Origin: Mucidula mucida
Lineage: Eukaryota; Basidiomycota; Agaricomycetes; Agaricales; Physalacriaceae
NCBI GenBank assembly: GCA_015501055.1
Contig: JADNYV010000005.1
Location: forward strand, 1-64,000
Direction of reading: 5' to 3'
Length of the DNA stretch: 64,000 nt
The first letter of the stretch is position 1; every line of letters begins with the position of its first letter. Position numbers and translations under genes: made by a program. Positions 10,322 to 23,344 of the stretch are shown here, piece after piece. Under the pieces are notes generated by a model, which had not been told where the DNA came from, did no database searches, and worked only from the letters and a program-made list of their open reading frames with translations.

Positions 10322-12076
10322 TCAAACAAGCTCCAATAACAGTTGAAACTTGGAGAGCTCCTCACATGTGCCTCCCTCACACTTATGCCCAAGTTCAGAG
10401 AATGAATACGCACATCACCCGATGCCGACGCCACAAAGTTGCGCAACTCTAAATCTGCATGTCTTACACCTTTGGCATGGATCTCGCAGGCATGCTGCCA
10501 CAGCATCTCCCTGGTTATCAATCAGCTCCGGACCTTGGATGTGCAAACGCTTACCGTTGTGAAAGGGAAAGCTCACTGATGTCTGTAACCTTGTCACCAC
10601 AGTGCTCCGCAATGAGCATCAGCCATCCCTCCCCCTCGAACAAACCAAGCATTCGAGGCAGAACACTACCTTGAAGCGAGGCAAGGACATTGTATAGACG
10701 AGCCTCATGTCTCAGGTCCGACTGGCCTGGGTGTCCGGGAAGTATAGCCTTGATGACAAGAGCCAAGGAACCAAAGTGGGCGGCGAAGACGACACCGGTG
10801 GCACCTACACATAGACACTCAGACACAAGTAGTGTTGAAGTAGACGATGGATGGAAGGGCAATGTGAGAGCAGGAGATTTCGAAAAGTACTCTTTCAGGC
10901 CTTTGTGAGGCGACGAGTTGGGGGACGAGTCGACGGAAATGTGTGATGATGACATCCGTATGTTTGCAAGTTCATATCCAGGCAGTCTGAAGCAGATGTC
11001 AAGATCCTTGACCACTGTTAGCGGGTTAAATAGTCTGAGTGTTCAAAGAACATACAGATATTCCCAATAACGTTTTATGTTCGCCTCACCAGCCTGCGCC
11101 GCATTTCCGTTGACTTCTGCATGGCCTATTGACCTGTTAGTATCACAGGTAAATCTTGAATTGTCTCTGGCCGGGCAGGCAATAGGCACTGGGATCTTCC
11201 ACTTCGCCACATCAATCAATGGCTGGTTGCCTGGCACAAGCAGCATGGCTAGTGTGATGACGAACAAGCTACCAATTCCGAGGATGCTGAGCATAGGAGA
11301 CCATAACGAGTGGGCTCCTCCCTCGACACATATCTCTGAAATAGGATGACCCCATCACCACCGAAAAGAACGCCCCAATGCAGCCCGGAATCATGCATGG
11401 CGACGGAAATCTGTGATAGAATGAGCATGTCATTTGAGCTTGAATGTCTACATGCATACCTTGTAAAGAATGGCTCGCCCATGCTCCTCCTTTCTGTTGA
11501 GCAGGAGCTGCTTCCCAGCCGCGCTCTTAGCTAAATCCACGATCTGCGGCGCACAGTATTCGAACGCTCTCCCGACTTGTCTTCCCAGACAATACAGGCC
11601 AAAGCACTATACAGGAGCATGCGGTCAGGGATCTGCTCGGTCAGGCGCAAGTGCTCCTCAATTTCGACATCTTGTTTGTAGATTGCCTTGACGAATTTTC
11701 GCAGCTGCTCTGTAATTACATATGCAACACGGGTGACATCGCCTTCCGTTTTGACCCTCCTTGAGTCAAAGTTCGAATCCACCTCTTTTTCGGCGAGTTG
11801 GGTGAAGCAACGATCCATAACGGCGTCGGAGTCGATAGTGCCCGCCGCGAGGTGGCCGTGCAGGGTCTGCGCGAGAGAGGTGATGAGGAGCTCGTCCAAG
11901 GAATTTACATGGACGACAAAGGCTGGGAGACGGTCCAGCGAAGGCGATAATGAAGGCTGGTAAGTCGGCGGGGAGGTGGACACAGTGTGTACCCGTTGCG
12001 GAGGGGTGTAGTTAAACGCCTGGTCAATAGCGTTAAGCAGAATTTTTCCCGTCACGACGTTAACATTGTCAGTCAT
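10322..12076 (-). pseudogene. Protein-kinase-like gene with probable frame breaks
   Basis: The minus strand carries fragments of a fungal kinase-like protein: a glycine-loop-like GATGVVFAAHFG, the Lys-containing LALVIKAIL, the segment RHEARLYNVL, and a catalytic-loop-like GVRHADLELRNFV. The N-terminal part from MTDNVNVVTG onwards is helical and of unknown function. One clean intron separates the lobes (donor after SLSQ, about 10554, acceptor about 10511). At least two frame changes cannot be explained by splicing: near 10400, where GDVRI should continue into SELGHKCEGG in another frame, and near 11290-11345. A third near 11570 can be bypassed with a weak intron. HADLELRN lacks the usual HRD motif. 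I read it as a decayed or badly sequenced gene; the start at 12076 is a guess. Confidence 0.5.
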
Positions 12077-12272
12077 GACCCTATCGGTGCATGTCGAGAT
12101 GACGAGAAAGTAATGAGAGTGAGAACTGAGCCCAAGACATGGTCGTCGAGAATAGAGATCGAATGGAAGCCGCACATGCCGAATCGAATTCCCACGACCG
12201 CGTTTGTCACGGGATTTCGCCGACCATTTCTTTCTTTCACCACGTTTTCCAGTCTCCCTTCATGTTCCTATC

Positions 12273-15200
12273 ATGACAACAACGAACCAAGCAGACATGC
12301 ACCTTGGCTGGGACCAACGCCTCATCGATGAGATTCTGGAGCACATCGAGCGGCAAGACGTGCACATTGACGACGCGGTCGTGACGAATATTGTCCGACT
12401 AGCACAGTACTTTCTGGCGGATTTCGTGCCGCATGGTCAAGTACAGTGGCTTGCCATGGAAGATAAGCTTGTCCTGGCTCGGCTGGCCTTGCGGGCGATT
12501 GACGGGCTGACTGCCGCTGTTGAAAGAAATCCGAACAATGTCAACTTGCCAGATGATGCCATGAACGCGATGATACACGCGATGTTGGGATTCAACGCAT
12601 CGGTGTGCACTTGGCATGATACGTTGCAAGAGGAGGCGCGCACCGTCGTCGCTCAATTATACACAGAGACGTCCAACAGGATTGTCTTTTTCTTACGCGT
12701 TCTTGGCGGTCGCTTTTCGACTGACTTGCCTGCCGCACACCATATTTCGAGGATCAGAAATCTTTTCTGTGGAACGTTGCAGGTTGCTTCGAGTGCGTCC
12801 GCCGTGTTACTTCTTTGTGCCTTTCTCTAACGAGTGGCCTTAGTGATGTTTAGCCCCAACACCACACATACTTTCCCGGTGTGCTTCGTTCTCAACCATA
12901 ATACCTGTTTCGCTACAGAGCCCATGTCTCAGGTGAAGGTACTCGTATCCTATTCGTCGCGTTTCTTACGCCCGTCCAGTCTGATACCGACATGACGATG
13001 ATCAAACTTGAGAATGCGAGCGCTGCATACAACTTTCTTTGTCACACGTTACAAGTCTGGTCTACCTTCCTTCAGCATCCGTCGCCTGTGCAGTGGTACA
13101 TTCAAGACTTTGCTCCTCAACTAGCGCAGTTAGCTAGGATGTTGTTCGACCACCTGCTTTCTACTATTTGTCCATTGAAGGCCGCGCCGCGCGTTAGACT
13201 CCTGTTAATGGTATTGCGCCAGACAGAGGGCTTACGGTCGTTAACAGGCCTTCATCGACCGATATTTGACTGGAATTATCTCTTGCTTCGCCATCGTTTA
13301 AAAGGGGCAGATCTGCCTGGCTGGGAAGCTGTCGACACGTACCTCATAGAGGCTTTTCAGTCACAGTCATTCCTTCCGCCCACTGCAGAGGACTTTATCG
13401 ACATTCTCAACGCGTTGGAAAGTTGTTCAGTTCAAACGACAGTCTCAGTCTGTGTTTCACCTCAATGTCGGCTTTCTCGGGCACTGATTTTTTGTTGTTG
13501 ATTAGGACCTTGGTTTCCGGTTTGTATGTGCCGCTATACAGCACTTGGACTTTCCGATAATTACTGCAGCTCGTGATCAGATTAGCAGAATTGACTTTGA
13601 CAAGAGAAGTGGCGTCTTAACGGAGGTCCTCAATCAACGCGTTAACTCGCAGGCCTCGGCCTCCTCTCTCACCTCTAAGCAGTCGTTGTCGCAGGAAAGT
13701 TGGCGTGTACGCGCCAAAGCGGCGTTACAGGTATTGCTGCTACCTGAGGAGATAGACTGGATGGAAGATGACCAGGACTTTGACGACGAGCGGTACATGC
13801 AGAGGATCCTTAATGATGCTACGTCCAAGTTGACTAGGTGAGACTGAACTCATGCTGAACGACCTATCTGACTGTTGCAGGCGTACGTCGAAATCTGCTG
13901 AATGGCGTTTGGATGTGATTCGTAAAGTGCAGACATTGATGTTGGCTCTGGGGCCTTCGTGTCTATTGTCTGCGCTTCCTTTGTATTCAGCCTTCATGAA
14001 AACCATGCTCGGAGGAACGGATAATGAAGCGACGGTCGAAGTTCGACGGCAGGCTTTTAAGTGCGCTTCAAAGATAATATCACGGGCCCTCTTCGACGCC
14101 GACGAAACCTCAATAGACGGTTTCAAGGCTGTCTTCTCCGGGCTCACGGATGCGAACAGAAGCGTAAGGCTAGCGGCAGGGTAAGCAGAATCATCGACAT
14201 CCATTTCTTGACTGAAAGGAAGACATCGATAGAGATGCACTCAAAGCTATAATCATCTGTGTGTCACAAGTACCTGCTAGCGGAAAGTCATCAACCCTGT
14301 TGGACGACGTTTTCAACCGGCTACACGCTATTGTTGATGCCGCCACGGTTACATGTAAGGAGACCTTGACGATTAGTATCGGAGTGACGGGAGAGTAAGG
14401 TCTTAACTCGCACACCAAGTTCAGTTACTGATTGCCTATACAGAACCGATAACAAGACTGTCCTTGGTTTCGTTCTTTGTTTCTTGATTGCGCAGCTCCG
14501 ACGGCCAAATGTTATTCTGACAGCACAGGCGGCATGCCAAATCTTGTCCCTCACGAAGTACCACCAGAAGAAGACTCCATGGCCGCTGTTAAGTCCACAC
14601 ATGGAGCTATTAGCACCCTATCTCATTTTCCAAGAACCCCAACTGTTGGCAGAGACATGTAGGCTCATGAATGTTACGCCACGCGAATTCTTTACACGCA
14701 CCCAAAGACATACCCTGCCGCACATCATGATGAAAGGTGACGATCAGCTTTTGCGGCAGGTGGCGACGGAATTGGAAATGCCACCAGCTCGATTGATACT
14801 CGAGGAATTGCCTCGTATTCTTGGACATATTTTCATGATGGAGAGCTCGGCGAATTGTACGAAAGCTCTCGGGTATACGGTTGACTTTCTCCGCCGGGAA
14901 GCACCGGACGCGGATGGTATCAACATCACATCTCTGGTCAAGGGTTTTATCAACCAGTTACTTGGTCACTTGGTAGTCATCATGGGCGATGAGAATGACC
15001 AGATTGTGCAACAGGTTTGTCCCGTTTTTGTTCAAAAACATTGACGGCTGATTGATGGTATTTGTTAGGCACAAACTGCAATTAAAAGGGTGGCGAAGGC
15101 TCTGACGCCACCAGCGAAGCCCGGGCGTTCGCAAACCACGCCTGACTTGGGCACGTTCCTTTCTCCATATATGCTCGTATTGATGAGCTACTTGAATGAT

Positions 15201-18200
15201 ATGCTCCAAGCGGTACAGGGAAAGATAAACACAGCAACGAAGTGCAAAGTTCTTCGCAGTCTTGGCGTGTTGATCAAGTTGGTCGGCTCAAGAATCATTT
15301 CTTCTGCACCGCAGGTGTGTCTTGAAGAAGATGAGTGTCTACTGACTAAGGATGATTTCAGATCATGGCGACGCTGCAAACGAATGTCACTGTTGAGGGA
15401 GTATCAGGCGTCACGCTGGAGGTTTGGAATGATTTCTTGCGCGCATTAGAGCCCGAAGAGTCGCGCGCCTACTTCGGCACTACCAGTGCCACGTTGATCT
15501 ACCTCTGGCCGTCCTTCTCTCCTCTCTTTCGGAAAGCGGCCATGAATGCTTTAGACTATATGATCAACAAGGTTGGCCGAAACGTGCAGGGCGCTCTCAA
15601 CGACGTCGTCGATTTCTCCCATATTCCCGATCTGGAGAAGCTATACAACCAACTTCAACGGCGACGTGGAGAACGTCCTCCGGAGATGGTTCTCAGCAAT
15701 ATTCTACAACGAGTTGAATCACCAAACTATGTGATGGCAAGTCAAAGTCTTGTCGACCTGAAGACCTTCATGTTGAACCATAAGGTTTTCATGCATGGCT
15801 TGACGTCGGGGGATACCTTCAGTCCACTGGTGGGAAAGATCTTGCTGGTGCTGTTTTCGTCATCCTCGAGGGACAATGATGATGCAGAACCGTTGCGCCT
15901 GCTCGCATTCGAGTGCTTTGGCATATTAGGAGCCGTTGATCCTGATCGAACATATATTCCAACCCCGGAGACTCTAGTTCTGCTCACGAATTTCGCAGAC
16001 GAGAAGGAGACGGTCACTTTCGCTGTGCATCTCATCACAAGTCTTCTGGTAGATGCATTTCGGTCAACGAGCGACACTAAATATCAGGGTTATTTGGCAT
16101 ACGGTATCCAAGAGCTTCTGAGATTCTGCTCGTTCACACCATCTCTCGTGCTCGGGAATGGGTCTGTGCCTGATAAAGTTCGCAAGAGGTGGAAAGCTCT
16201 ACCTGCACACATTCTTGAAATCGTCACACCGTTTTTGGGTTCCCGTTTCACCGTGAAGACTCCCCAGCCACCGCACACAACTCATCCTCTGTACCCTGAC
16301 AAGTCAACGTATCGCGATTGGATTCAATTATGGACGACTTATCTCATATCTCAGGTCAAGAACGCAACAGCCAAGAAGATATTTACCGTCTTGCAACCTG
16401 CAGTACACAATAGTGATGTTGTCGTCGCCCATCACTTGCTTCCCCATCTTGTACTCCACAACCTCATTTCTGGGGATGACCAGGTCGTAGAAAACATCCG
16501 CGTGGAACTCATTGTGGTGTTGGAAGATCAAGTCAATCCTCACTCATCCTCGTCATCGGACAAACGATTGTTGAGCGCTCAAGTTTGTGGCATTCTTTTC
16601 TCTCGATCTAAATGAACTCTTCATTCCCTTCCATAGGTGGTATTCATGCTTCTTGATCATCTGAACAAATGGGTTCGTAAAATCCGACAAGACCTCCCCA
16701 AGACGAGCGAGGTGAGCCGCAAGGGGGCGCTTGTGCGGGTGGACTCCATCCTCAGCAGCATAAACCAAGACCTAATGGCGCAGGCGGCTTACCAAAGCAA
16801 ATCGTATGCTCGTGCGCTCATGAACTTTGAGCGACAAGTGGACGCGCAGAAGAAGACCTCAAGCAATCGTGCGAGTCTAGCAGCTTCGTATGACCGCCTA
16901 CATGAAATGTACGCACAACTGGATGAGCCGGATGGGATGGAAGGTGTCTCAGCGATGATTCTAACCCCCTCACTTGAGCATCAGATCCGTCAGCATGAGA
17001 GTTTAGGGCGGTGGACTTCTGCTCAGAGCTGCTGGGAGGTGCGTCTCCAGGAATCGCCAGACAATCTCGAGTATCATCTTGGTCTGCTACGATGTTTACG
17101 GAATCTGGGACATTATGGTACGCGTCGGGGCTTCGTTGTTATCAAACTCAACAATATTCCCTCAGACACCTTAGCAACCCACGTTCGTGGCGTCTTGACG
17201 AGGCATCCTTCGTGGAGCTCTGCCCTGGCAGGTTTCCAAGTGGAAAGCGCTTGGATGGTCAGTGCCTGGGATGACGTGCAGAACATCGTCGCCGAGCACA
17301 ATGACAGTCAAGACCCCGAGTTAGTTATTGCTCGCGTTCTTTCAGCTGTACACGGTGGCGACGAGAGCGCTGTGAGACAAACATTGTCGGCAGCTCGGTT
17401 AGTTCTTGGAGCGCCCATCGTGACTGGCGGTGGAGGATACAGACGATCGTATCACAGTATTCTGAACTTGCACGTTACGCATGAGCTTGAAGCTATTCAC
17501 AACGCAATGCTGGATCTGAGGCAATCGCAATCACAAAGCCAGAAACGCCGAGAGTTGTCCAAGTTCTCCGATTTCCTAAAAGGCCGTCTAGAAGCTACAC
17601 TTCCATCTTTCCGCACTCGAGAGCCCATTCTTAGCATGCGACGTACTGCATTCCGCTTATTGTAAGTCATCCGTGTCGTATTCTTCCGCGCAGTCTCAGT
17701 GTGCTACACATAGTCCAACGAACCAACATGCCGTTACGGAGACCGCTAATACGTGGCTCACCAGTGTGAGGATTGCTCGGAAAGCTGGACAGTGGCAGAC
17801 GGCATACAGCGCTCTGTTACAAGCGAAACAAGGCCACGCGACATACTCTTTCATGGAGAGCTCCAAGCTCACCAAGGCGACAGGGGAGCCCCATCGTGCG
17901 CTCCAAGAACTAGAGAATTCGATGCACTTGGAGGGATTTATACCGGATGGAGATACCGAGATTGTTGACCTGACAGAGGACGAATCAGATCACGTCGTTG
18001 TGAAAGCCAAGGTTGGTATTTTCGTCCTTCAAGTCTTCTTCGTCTGAAACAAGAACAGGCGCAAGTCTTACGAAGTCGATGGGCAAGCGAAACACAGCGG
18101 AATGATGAAAAAACGATATGTTCCATGCTCACTCAAGCCACCGACATACGTCCAAAGTTTGTTTTCTATTTCCGCGTGATGATCCAGCAATCTCATATTT

Positions 18201-20682
18201 CCAGATGGGAGAGTGGCCACTTCCACCTGGGACATTATCAAGACGAATGCTACAAGGCACTCCAGGCCAAAAGTTACAAGGACAAGGATTCGCCAACCAA
18301 GTAAGGCGTATCTAACTTTGCCTCGCTTACTTCTTGATGTTTGAAACTAGAGTGCGACTACTGAAGATGAATGTCGTGACGATCCAATGCTATGCTCAAG
18401 CCGCAAAGTATGGTTCAAAATACGTCTATCAAACGATCCCTCGCCTTCTCAGTCTCTATTTCTCCGCCACCAAGTTTGCTCAGAATCTTGCCTCCACGCT
18501 TGAAACGGATCAAGGAGCCCAGCAGAGAATTGTGGATAGACTGTTGGCTAAAAAAGAAGAACAGGAACGAAATAATCCGAAACAGAAACAGCTTACCCAG
18601 TCACAGCTTCGTGAAAAGCAAGAAAGAGAGGCTGCTGAATCTGAGGTTAGGAAGATCGCGGGCCTGCGTCACCATGTTTCTCGAGGCCAACGGCAGCTGA
18701 AGGAGGCTTTCCTTGATGCCATAAAGACTGCACCGGCTTACCAAGTGAGAATCTCATTTGTTCTCACTTGTATATCTCTTATCATTTCCAGTGGTATACA
18801 GTATTCCCGCAAATAGTTTCCCGAGTCGGTTCAGCCACAGGCAATGACGAAGGGTACAAATCACTCGTGATCAGAATTCTTGAAGAGTATCCCGCTCAAG
18901 CCATCTGGTTTTTCATATCGGCCACGAGATCTACGACAGAAATTAGACGAATGAAAGCACACGAGCTACTCCTTCGGGTGACTGTAATGTGCATTCCAGC
19001 ATTCAGCGCGTTCACTGCTTACGGTTTTTGCAGGGCAACGCAAGTGTACAACACAAGGTCAAAGAGATCATCAACGAATGTCAGACCATGGCGAAGGAAT
19101 TGTTGGACATGTGCGAACTGACACCTATGTCCTCCCACTTGAAGATGGCCACAAACTTCCCTAATCTAATGAGATGTGCCGGTCCCAACGCAAAAACAAT
19201 CGTGCCTCTTCAAGAGTCTTTAACGGCAGTCCTGCCGCCCTCTTCCGCCAAACATGACTCGGTACATAATCCCTTTCCTCAGGAGCTACCCACATTCTTT
19301 TGTCCGTTCTATATTCATTGTTCGTTTTCCCAAAAATACTGACGTCGCCCTCAGCGTTCTTGGATAAGATTGACGTCATGAGTTCATTGGCCAAACCGAA
19401 GAAGTTTACCTTGATAGCAAGTAATGGTCAAGAATACGCGTTTCTGGCAAAGCCGAAGGACGATTTGAGGAAGGACGCAAGGTTGATGGATTTCAACAGT
19501 GTAATCAATAAGCTACTCAACTCGAACTCTGAATCTCGCCGCCGGCAACTTCGTATGTTGTTTTACTTCCTGCGGTGATTTTTGCTGATGAAGGAATCAC
19601 AAACTAGATATCAGGACGTATGGCGTAGTCACGCTGAACGAGGAGTGTGGTTTGATTCAATGGGTGCCCAACACGTTCATCCTGCGTACCATCATTTCCC
19701 AATATTGGACAACGGTTCGTTCATCGTTTACTCTACACCAGTCATGATGTTTACAAACACATAGGACGCTGCTAGCAAATTTGGGGGCAAAGGCACCCCG
19801 GACAACCTCAAAGAACCGATGTTTGCAGATATTCTATCTACGTACGAATTTCTCGTCGTTCCTGTTCCAAAAGCCTCATTTATCCGCAGTCATAAACCTG
19901 TGTTACAGAACTGGTTCCTCGAAACTTTTCCAGAGCCCACGACGTGGCTTACCGCACGTACGAACTATGGACGAACGGCGGCTGTCATGTCGATGGTCGG
20001 TTTCATTTTAGGGTATGTCTACCTTCTTGTCTTTGTCTTTCCCTCGATTTACCTTCGTCCATTTCAGGCTCGGTGACCGGCACTGCGAGAATATTCTTCT
20101 TGACAAGAATACGGGCGACGTTGTGCACGTCGACTTCAATTGTCTCTTTGAGAAGGGTAAACTGCTGGAGACGCCTGAGCGCGTTCCATTCCGCCTGACG
20201 CAGAATGTCATCGGCGGGCTGGGCGTCACCGGAGTGGAGGGCGTCTTCCGCGTGTCGTGCGAGTTGACATTTGACATCCTGAGGCAGAACAAGGACCCAC
20301 TGACGAGCGTTCTCGATTCGTTCTTGCACGACCCGCTCCAAGAGTTCATGGAGGAGAAGAATCGTCGGGTGCGTGGCATTTCTACTAGAGGACAAAGTCA
20401 TTGCTTACGTTGACTACAGCAACGCCGGAAGGAGAAGATTAGCGCGGAGGATGTGGCTAGGACGCCACTCGACGAGATCGCCAAGAAGCTGACGGGGATA
20501 TATGTGACGAGTCCAGTCAGTGAGTATCGGACCAAGCAGATGTCGACGAAGAACTTGGTGCAGGTGTTGATTCTGGAGGCATCGAGTCTGTCCAACTTGG
20601 TGGGTTTGTCTCTGCTCTGGTTGTTCCACGCTTACTCAATTTACAGGCACGAATGTACGTTGGATGGGCACCGTGGATGTAG
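12273..20682 (+). CDS. ATR/Mec1/Rad3-type checkpoint kinase (PIKK)
   Basis: A giant phosphatidylinositol-3-kinase-like protein kinase spread over 8.4 kb and roughly two dozen short introns. HEAT-like helices fill the first two thirds; a UME domain lies near 14.5-15.0 kb, the FAT region about 16.6-19.2 kb. The kinase domain (19.35-20.35 kb) shows the ATP-binding AKPKDDLRKDARLMDF, the catalytic loop LGDRHCENIL and the metal-binding HVDFN. The FATC tail ends LARMYVGWAPWM after a last intron (20600-20646). UME plus this FATC ending points to ATR (Mec1, Rad3, UVSB) rather than ATM or TOR. It signals single-stranded DNA at stalled forks together with an ATRIP partner. The first junctions I checked (after TLQVAS and after EPMSQ) keep frame. 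Start: ATG at 12273, first in the frame with a short leader. Confidence 0.92.
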
Positions 20683-20956
20683 ATGTACTATAGATTTTTT
20701 CATAACTCATGCTGTATTTTACCATTTTTTGCATCATCCTGTACTTACACGATCCAGTACCTTTTAAAGTAGACATCAGCAGCGACTCATAAGGAAAGAC
20801 GGAAAGTCCACGTCACATAGCGGGAACGGTCGGACAGTTGCGATGTTGGGCTATTGAATCACTGGGGGCGCATAGGAGTATACAAGTACATTAGCCATGT
20901 GGCCCACAGCGCTACTCATTACAAGCGAATTATACTGCATATAGAGTCGTACGCAA

Positions 20957-21829
20957 TCACTGAGTATGCGATTTCTCTCTAGAGGTCAAATACGAAGGTA
21001 TCTGGGTGATGGAAAAGGAAGCGATGCCAAGCACTATACGGAGAGTTAAATGAGATTGTGGCGAGAAAAGTAGTTTGCTCACGGAGTCCGGTAATCTTCT
21101 CGAACGGTGAGTGAAAGTATATGCTCGTTGTAGAACACGCCAACAGCCACAACCCGACCAGGGCGACGTTTGCCCAAACAGCATAGGTATGGAGAGCAGA
21201 CCATGGCTCGGAATGGCGACGAAGTGAGACACGAAGCTGGTCAATGAGAAAGAGGGATGCCATGGCGAGAAGGAAAATGTGGCCGGAGATGTCGTGTCCC
21301 TTCCTGAGTCTCGGTTTTCCACGCCATTCCGGGGGAACACTAAACGACGCCTCTGATGACGCCAACAGGTCAGCGTGGTCGACGGGATTGATGTGTGTCT
21401 TTGCGAAGCAGTATTCCTGCGGAACGGTGATAACGTCGCCCGAAGGCAGCGAGACGAAACAGTCTCCGCCCGACGCAACGATGAAACGCTCGATGAGCGC
21501 GGGACCGAAGAACCAGCTGGTGAACACGAGCCATGCACACGTCTCCGCGGTCCACTTTGCGAGTCTCGACGCGGTGCGCGACGAGGCGGGCTGGTTGCCC
21601 ACAAAGCGAAGAACGCGACAGACGTCCAGCCCCAGGCGTACTTTATAAAGTAGACGTTTAGAAAGTTGGATTTGCTGGCCCAGTAGTGGGTCTTGCCGAG
21701 GGGATGGGGGAGATGGGTGAGAAGTGGATTGGAGGTGTCGAGGTAGGTGCCGTAGACGACAGAGTAGGCGGTTCCAATGAGCACTGTGGCGGACACGACG
21801 GCTGCAGCTGCTATTCGGATATCGGGCAT
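20957..21829 (-). CDS. SCS3: FIT2/Scs3-like ER lipid protein, with a frame break
   Basis: An ER membrane protein of the FIT family (FITM2, yeast Scs3/Yft2), which cleaves acyl-CoA by a lipid-phosphatase-like mechanism and supports lipid-droplet budding. Family signatures are NVYFIKYAWGWTS near the N-terminus, GHDISGHIFLL with the first catalytic His and YFHSPFEKITG with the second. A final intron (GTGAGC donor, TATAG acceptor) joins ITGL to LGIASFSITQIP, a typical end. Between WATSPP and RTASRLAKW (about 21570-21605) the frame shifts by one base; no intron with normal size and signals repairs this without deleting a membrane helix. It is either a sequence error or a recent inactivation. Start taken at MPDIRI; an ATG seven codons upstream (21850) is possible. 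Confidence 0.8.
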   Translation of the reverse strand: MPDIRIAAAAVVSATVLIGTAYSVVYGTYLDTSNPLLTHLPHPLGKTHYWASKSNFLNVYFIKYAWGWTSVAFFALWATSPPRRAPRRDSQSGPRRRVHGSCSPAGSSVPRSSSVSSLRRAETVSSRCLRATLSPFRRNTASQRHTSIPSTTLTCWRHQRRRLVFPRNGVENRDSGRDTTSPATFSFSPWHPSFSLTSFVSHFVAIPSHGLLSIPMLFGQTSPWSGCGCWRVLQRAYTFTHRSRRLPDSVSKLLFSPQSHLTLRIVLGIASFSITQIPSYLTSREKSHTQ

Positions 21830-21870
21830 GATGGTAAGAGAAAACGTCACTGGAGCGAAACGATCAGGTG

Positions 21871-23234
21871 ATGAACTCGTCTTTTGGATCTGATCTTCCT
21901 GGTCAGTCTGACTTCCAAGGAGCTTTCTCGCCAGGACTACTCAATACTCGATGTAGAACTGCAATTCTTGTAGATCTTCAAGATGAAAAGATTCTCATGC
22001 ATCATGCGAACGATCTCATCGCATTGCTCCAGTCGAGGAGATGGCCTGAATATTGCGCGGTGACGGAAGCATGCGTATTGTTAGTGCAAAGCCCTGAACT
22101 TCAGATTCTCGTCGATTCTGGACGCATTTTGGGAGGCTTGTAATTCCTCCAACTACGATGGCGTTTGCCGGTTTCCAACTTCCAGCACCTTTCTCAGATG
22201 ATTTTGCCGTCCTCCTTGGTATCACTCTCTCGTTGCAACTATGCAGAAGCTGCGAACCCATCGTCAGGCATCAAACAGTCGGCGAATCCCAACTACCCTG
22301 TTCTCAATGAAATCGAAAAGTTCACGTCGATGTGCGAGTTTGTGAGTCCATCTAACGTTTCGTTAAACCTTCTTTACCAGGTCCAAGTTGGAGCGCTTGA
22401 ATCAAGAATCCGAGGAACAACAGATCATAGTCCTCTCTCGCTTTGCTGCTTTTTACCTTCCCGCAGCAATTGAACGTGCGCTGCATCCGCCACCGCTTAT
22501 CATGGCTGGAGCCACCCCAGATATGGTCTCAGACTGCATCCTGCTCAACGGCTATATCCTTATGTTATCGGCGTTGCAGGACATACCGTACTTCATGCAC
22601 TACTTCCGGAGCTCCAATTCCGCCACAGCACAAGGGAAGCGGCTCCCAAGTGTCATCGCCGAACGTCTAGTCAGGGTATGCATCGAGTGTGCACAAGGAA
22701 TGACCCGGAGTATAAGAACGAGGTGGCTACTATTCTGCAACTGTTAGCGTCGTTGTGTACGATCTATGTGAGGGACGAGCGTATCGCGATTCCAAGCGAG
22801 ACGAAGGAGCAGTTGTTATCAGTGCTTGAGGCGTGGGTGCAGGAGTACCGGAATGAAGACCTAGGGCGGTTTGCCCAGCGGCTGAGAGCGATTTTGACGA
22901 ATCCGGCGTTTCGACCGGTTGTCAAGATGGTCAGGAAGGGAATGAAGGATTGGGATACGTGTGGATTACCGACGTGTGAGGGTAAAGAGAACTTGAAGGC
23001 GTGTTCCAAGTGAGTGAGTTTGCATGTATGGGCATTCACATCTAATGTGGCCACACAGATGTTTGACGATTAGATATGTAAGTTCTCTATGGTTCTCTCA
23101 AGTATTCGGCTAACAGTGCGTTGTGTGTATGACGATGGTAGTGTTCTGCAGTCTACCAACGAGAGCACTGGAATTACGACCAAGGTCGTAGTTCGGTGAC
23201 TCACAAAGAAGTATGCCACAAAGTAACCTATTAG
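21871..23234 (+). CDS. MYND-type zinc finger protein
   Basis: A multi-exon gene whose C-terminus is a MYND finger: CGLPTC, CSKC, RYCSAVYQREHW and HKEVC give the Cys/His set that binds two zinc ions in this family and usually docks proline-rich partners. Two introns interrupt the finger (after ACSK and after LTIRY). Most of the protein is helical repeats (ESEEQQIIVLSRFAAF, TKEQLLSVLEAWVQEY). The 5' half contains at least three further introns whose borders I could not fix. The start at 21871 lies only 41 bases from the start of the FIT2-like gene on the other strand, so the two share a promoter. Substrate or partner unknown; a chromatin or signalling adaptor role would be a guess. Confidence 0.7.
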
Positions 23235-23344
23235 TCGTCGCATGTAGTACCAATTCTACTTATACCCAATCTACCTTGAATCTACCCAATGTTAAATGTA
23301 CGACCGTCGCGTCTTGATCGATGACGTAATTTTATACCTTGAAC

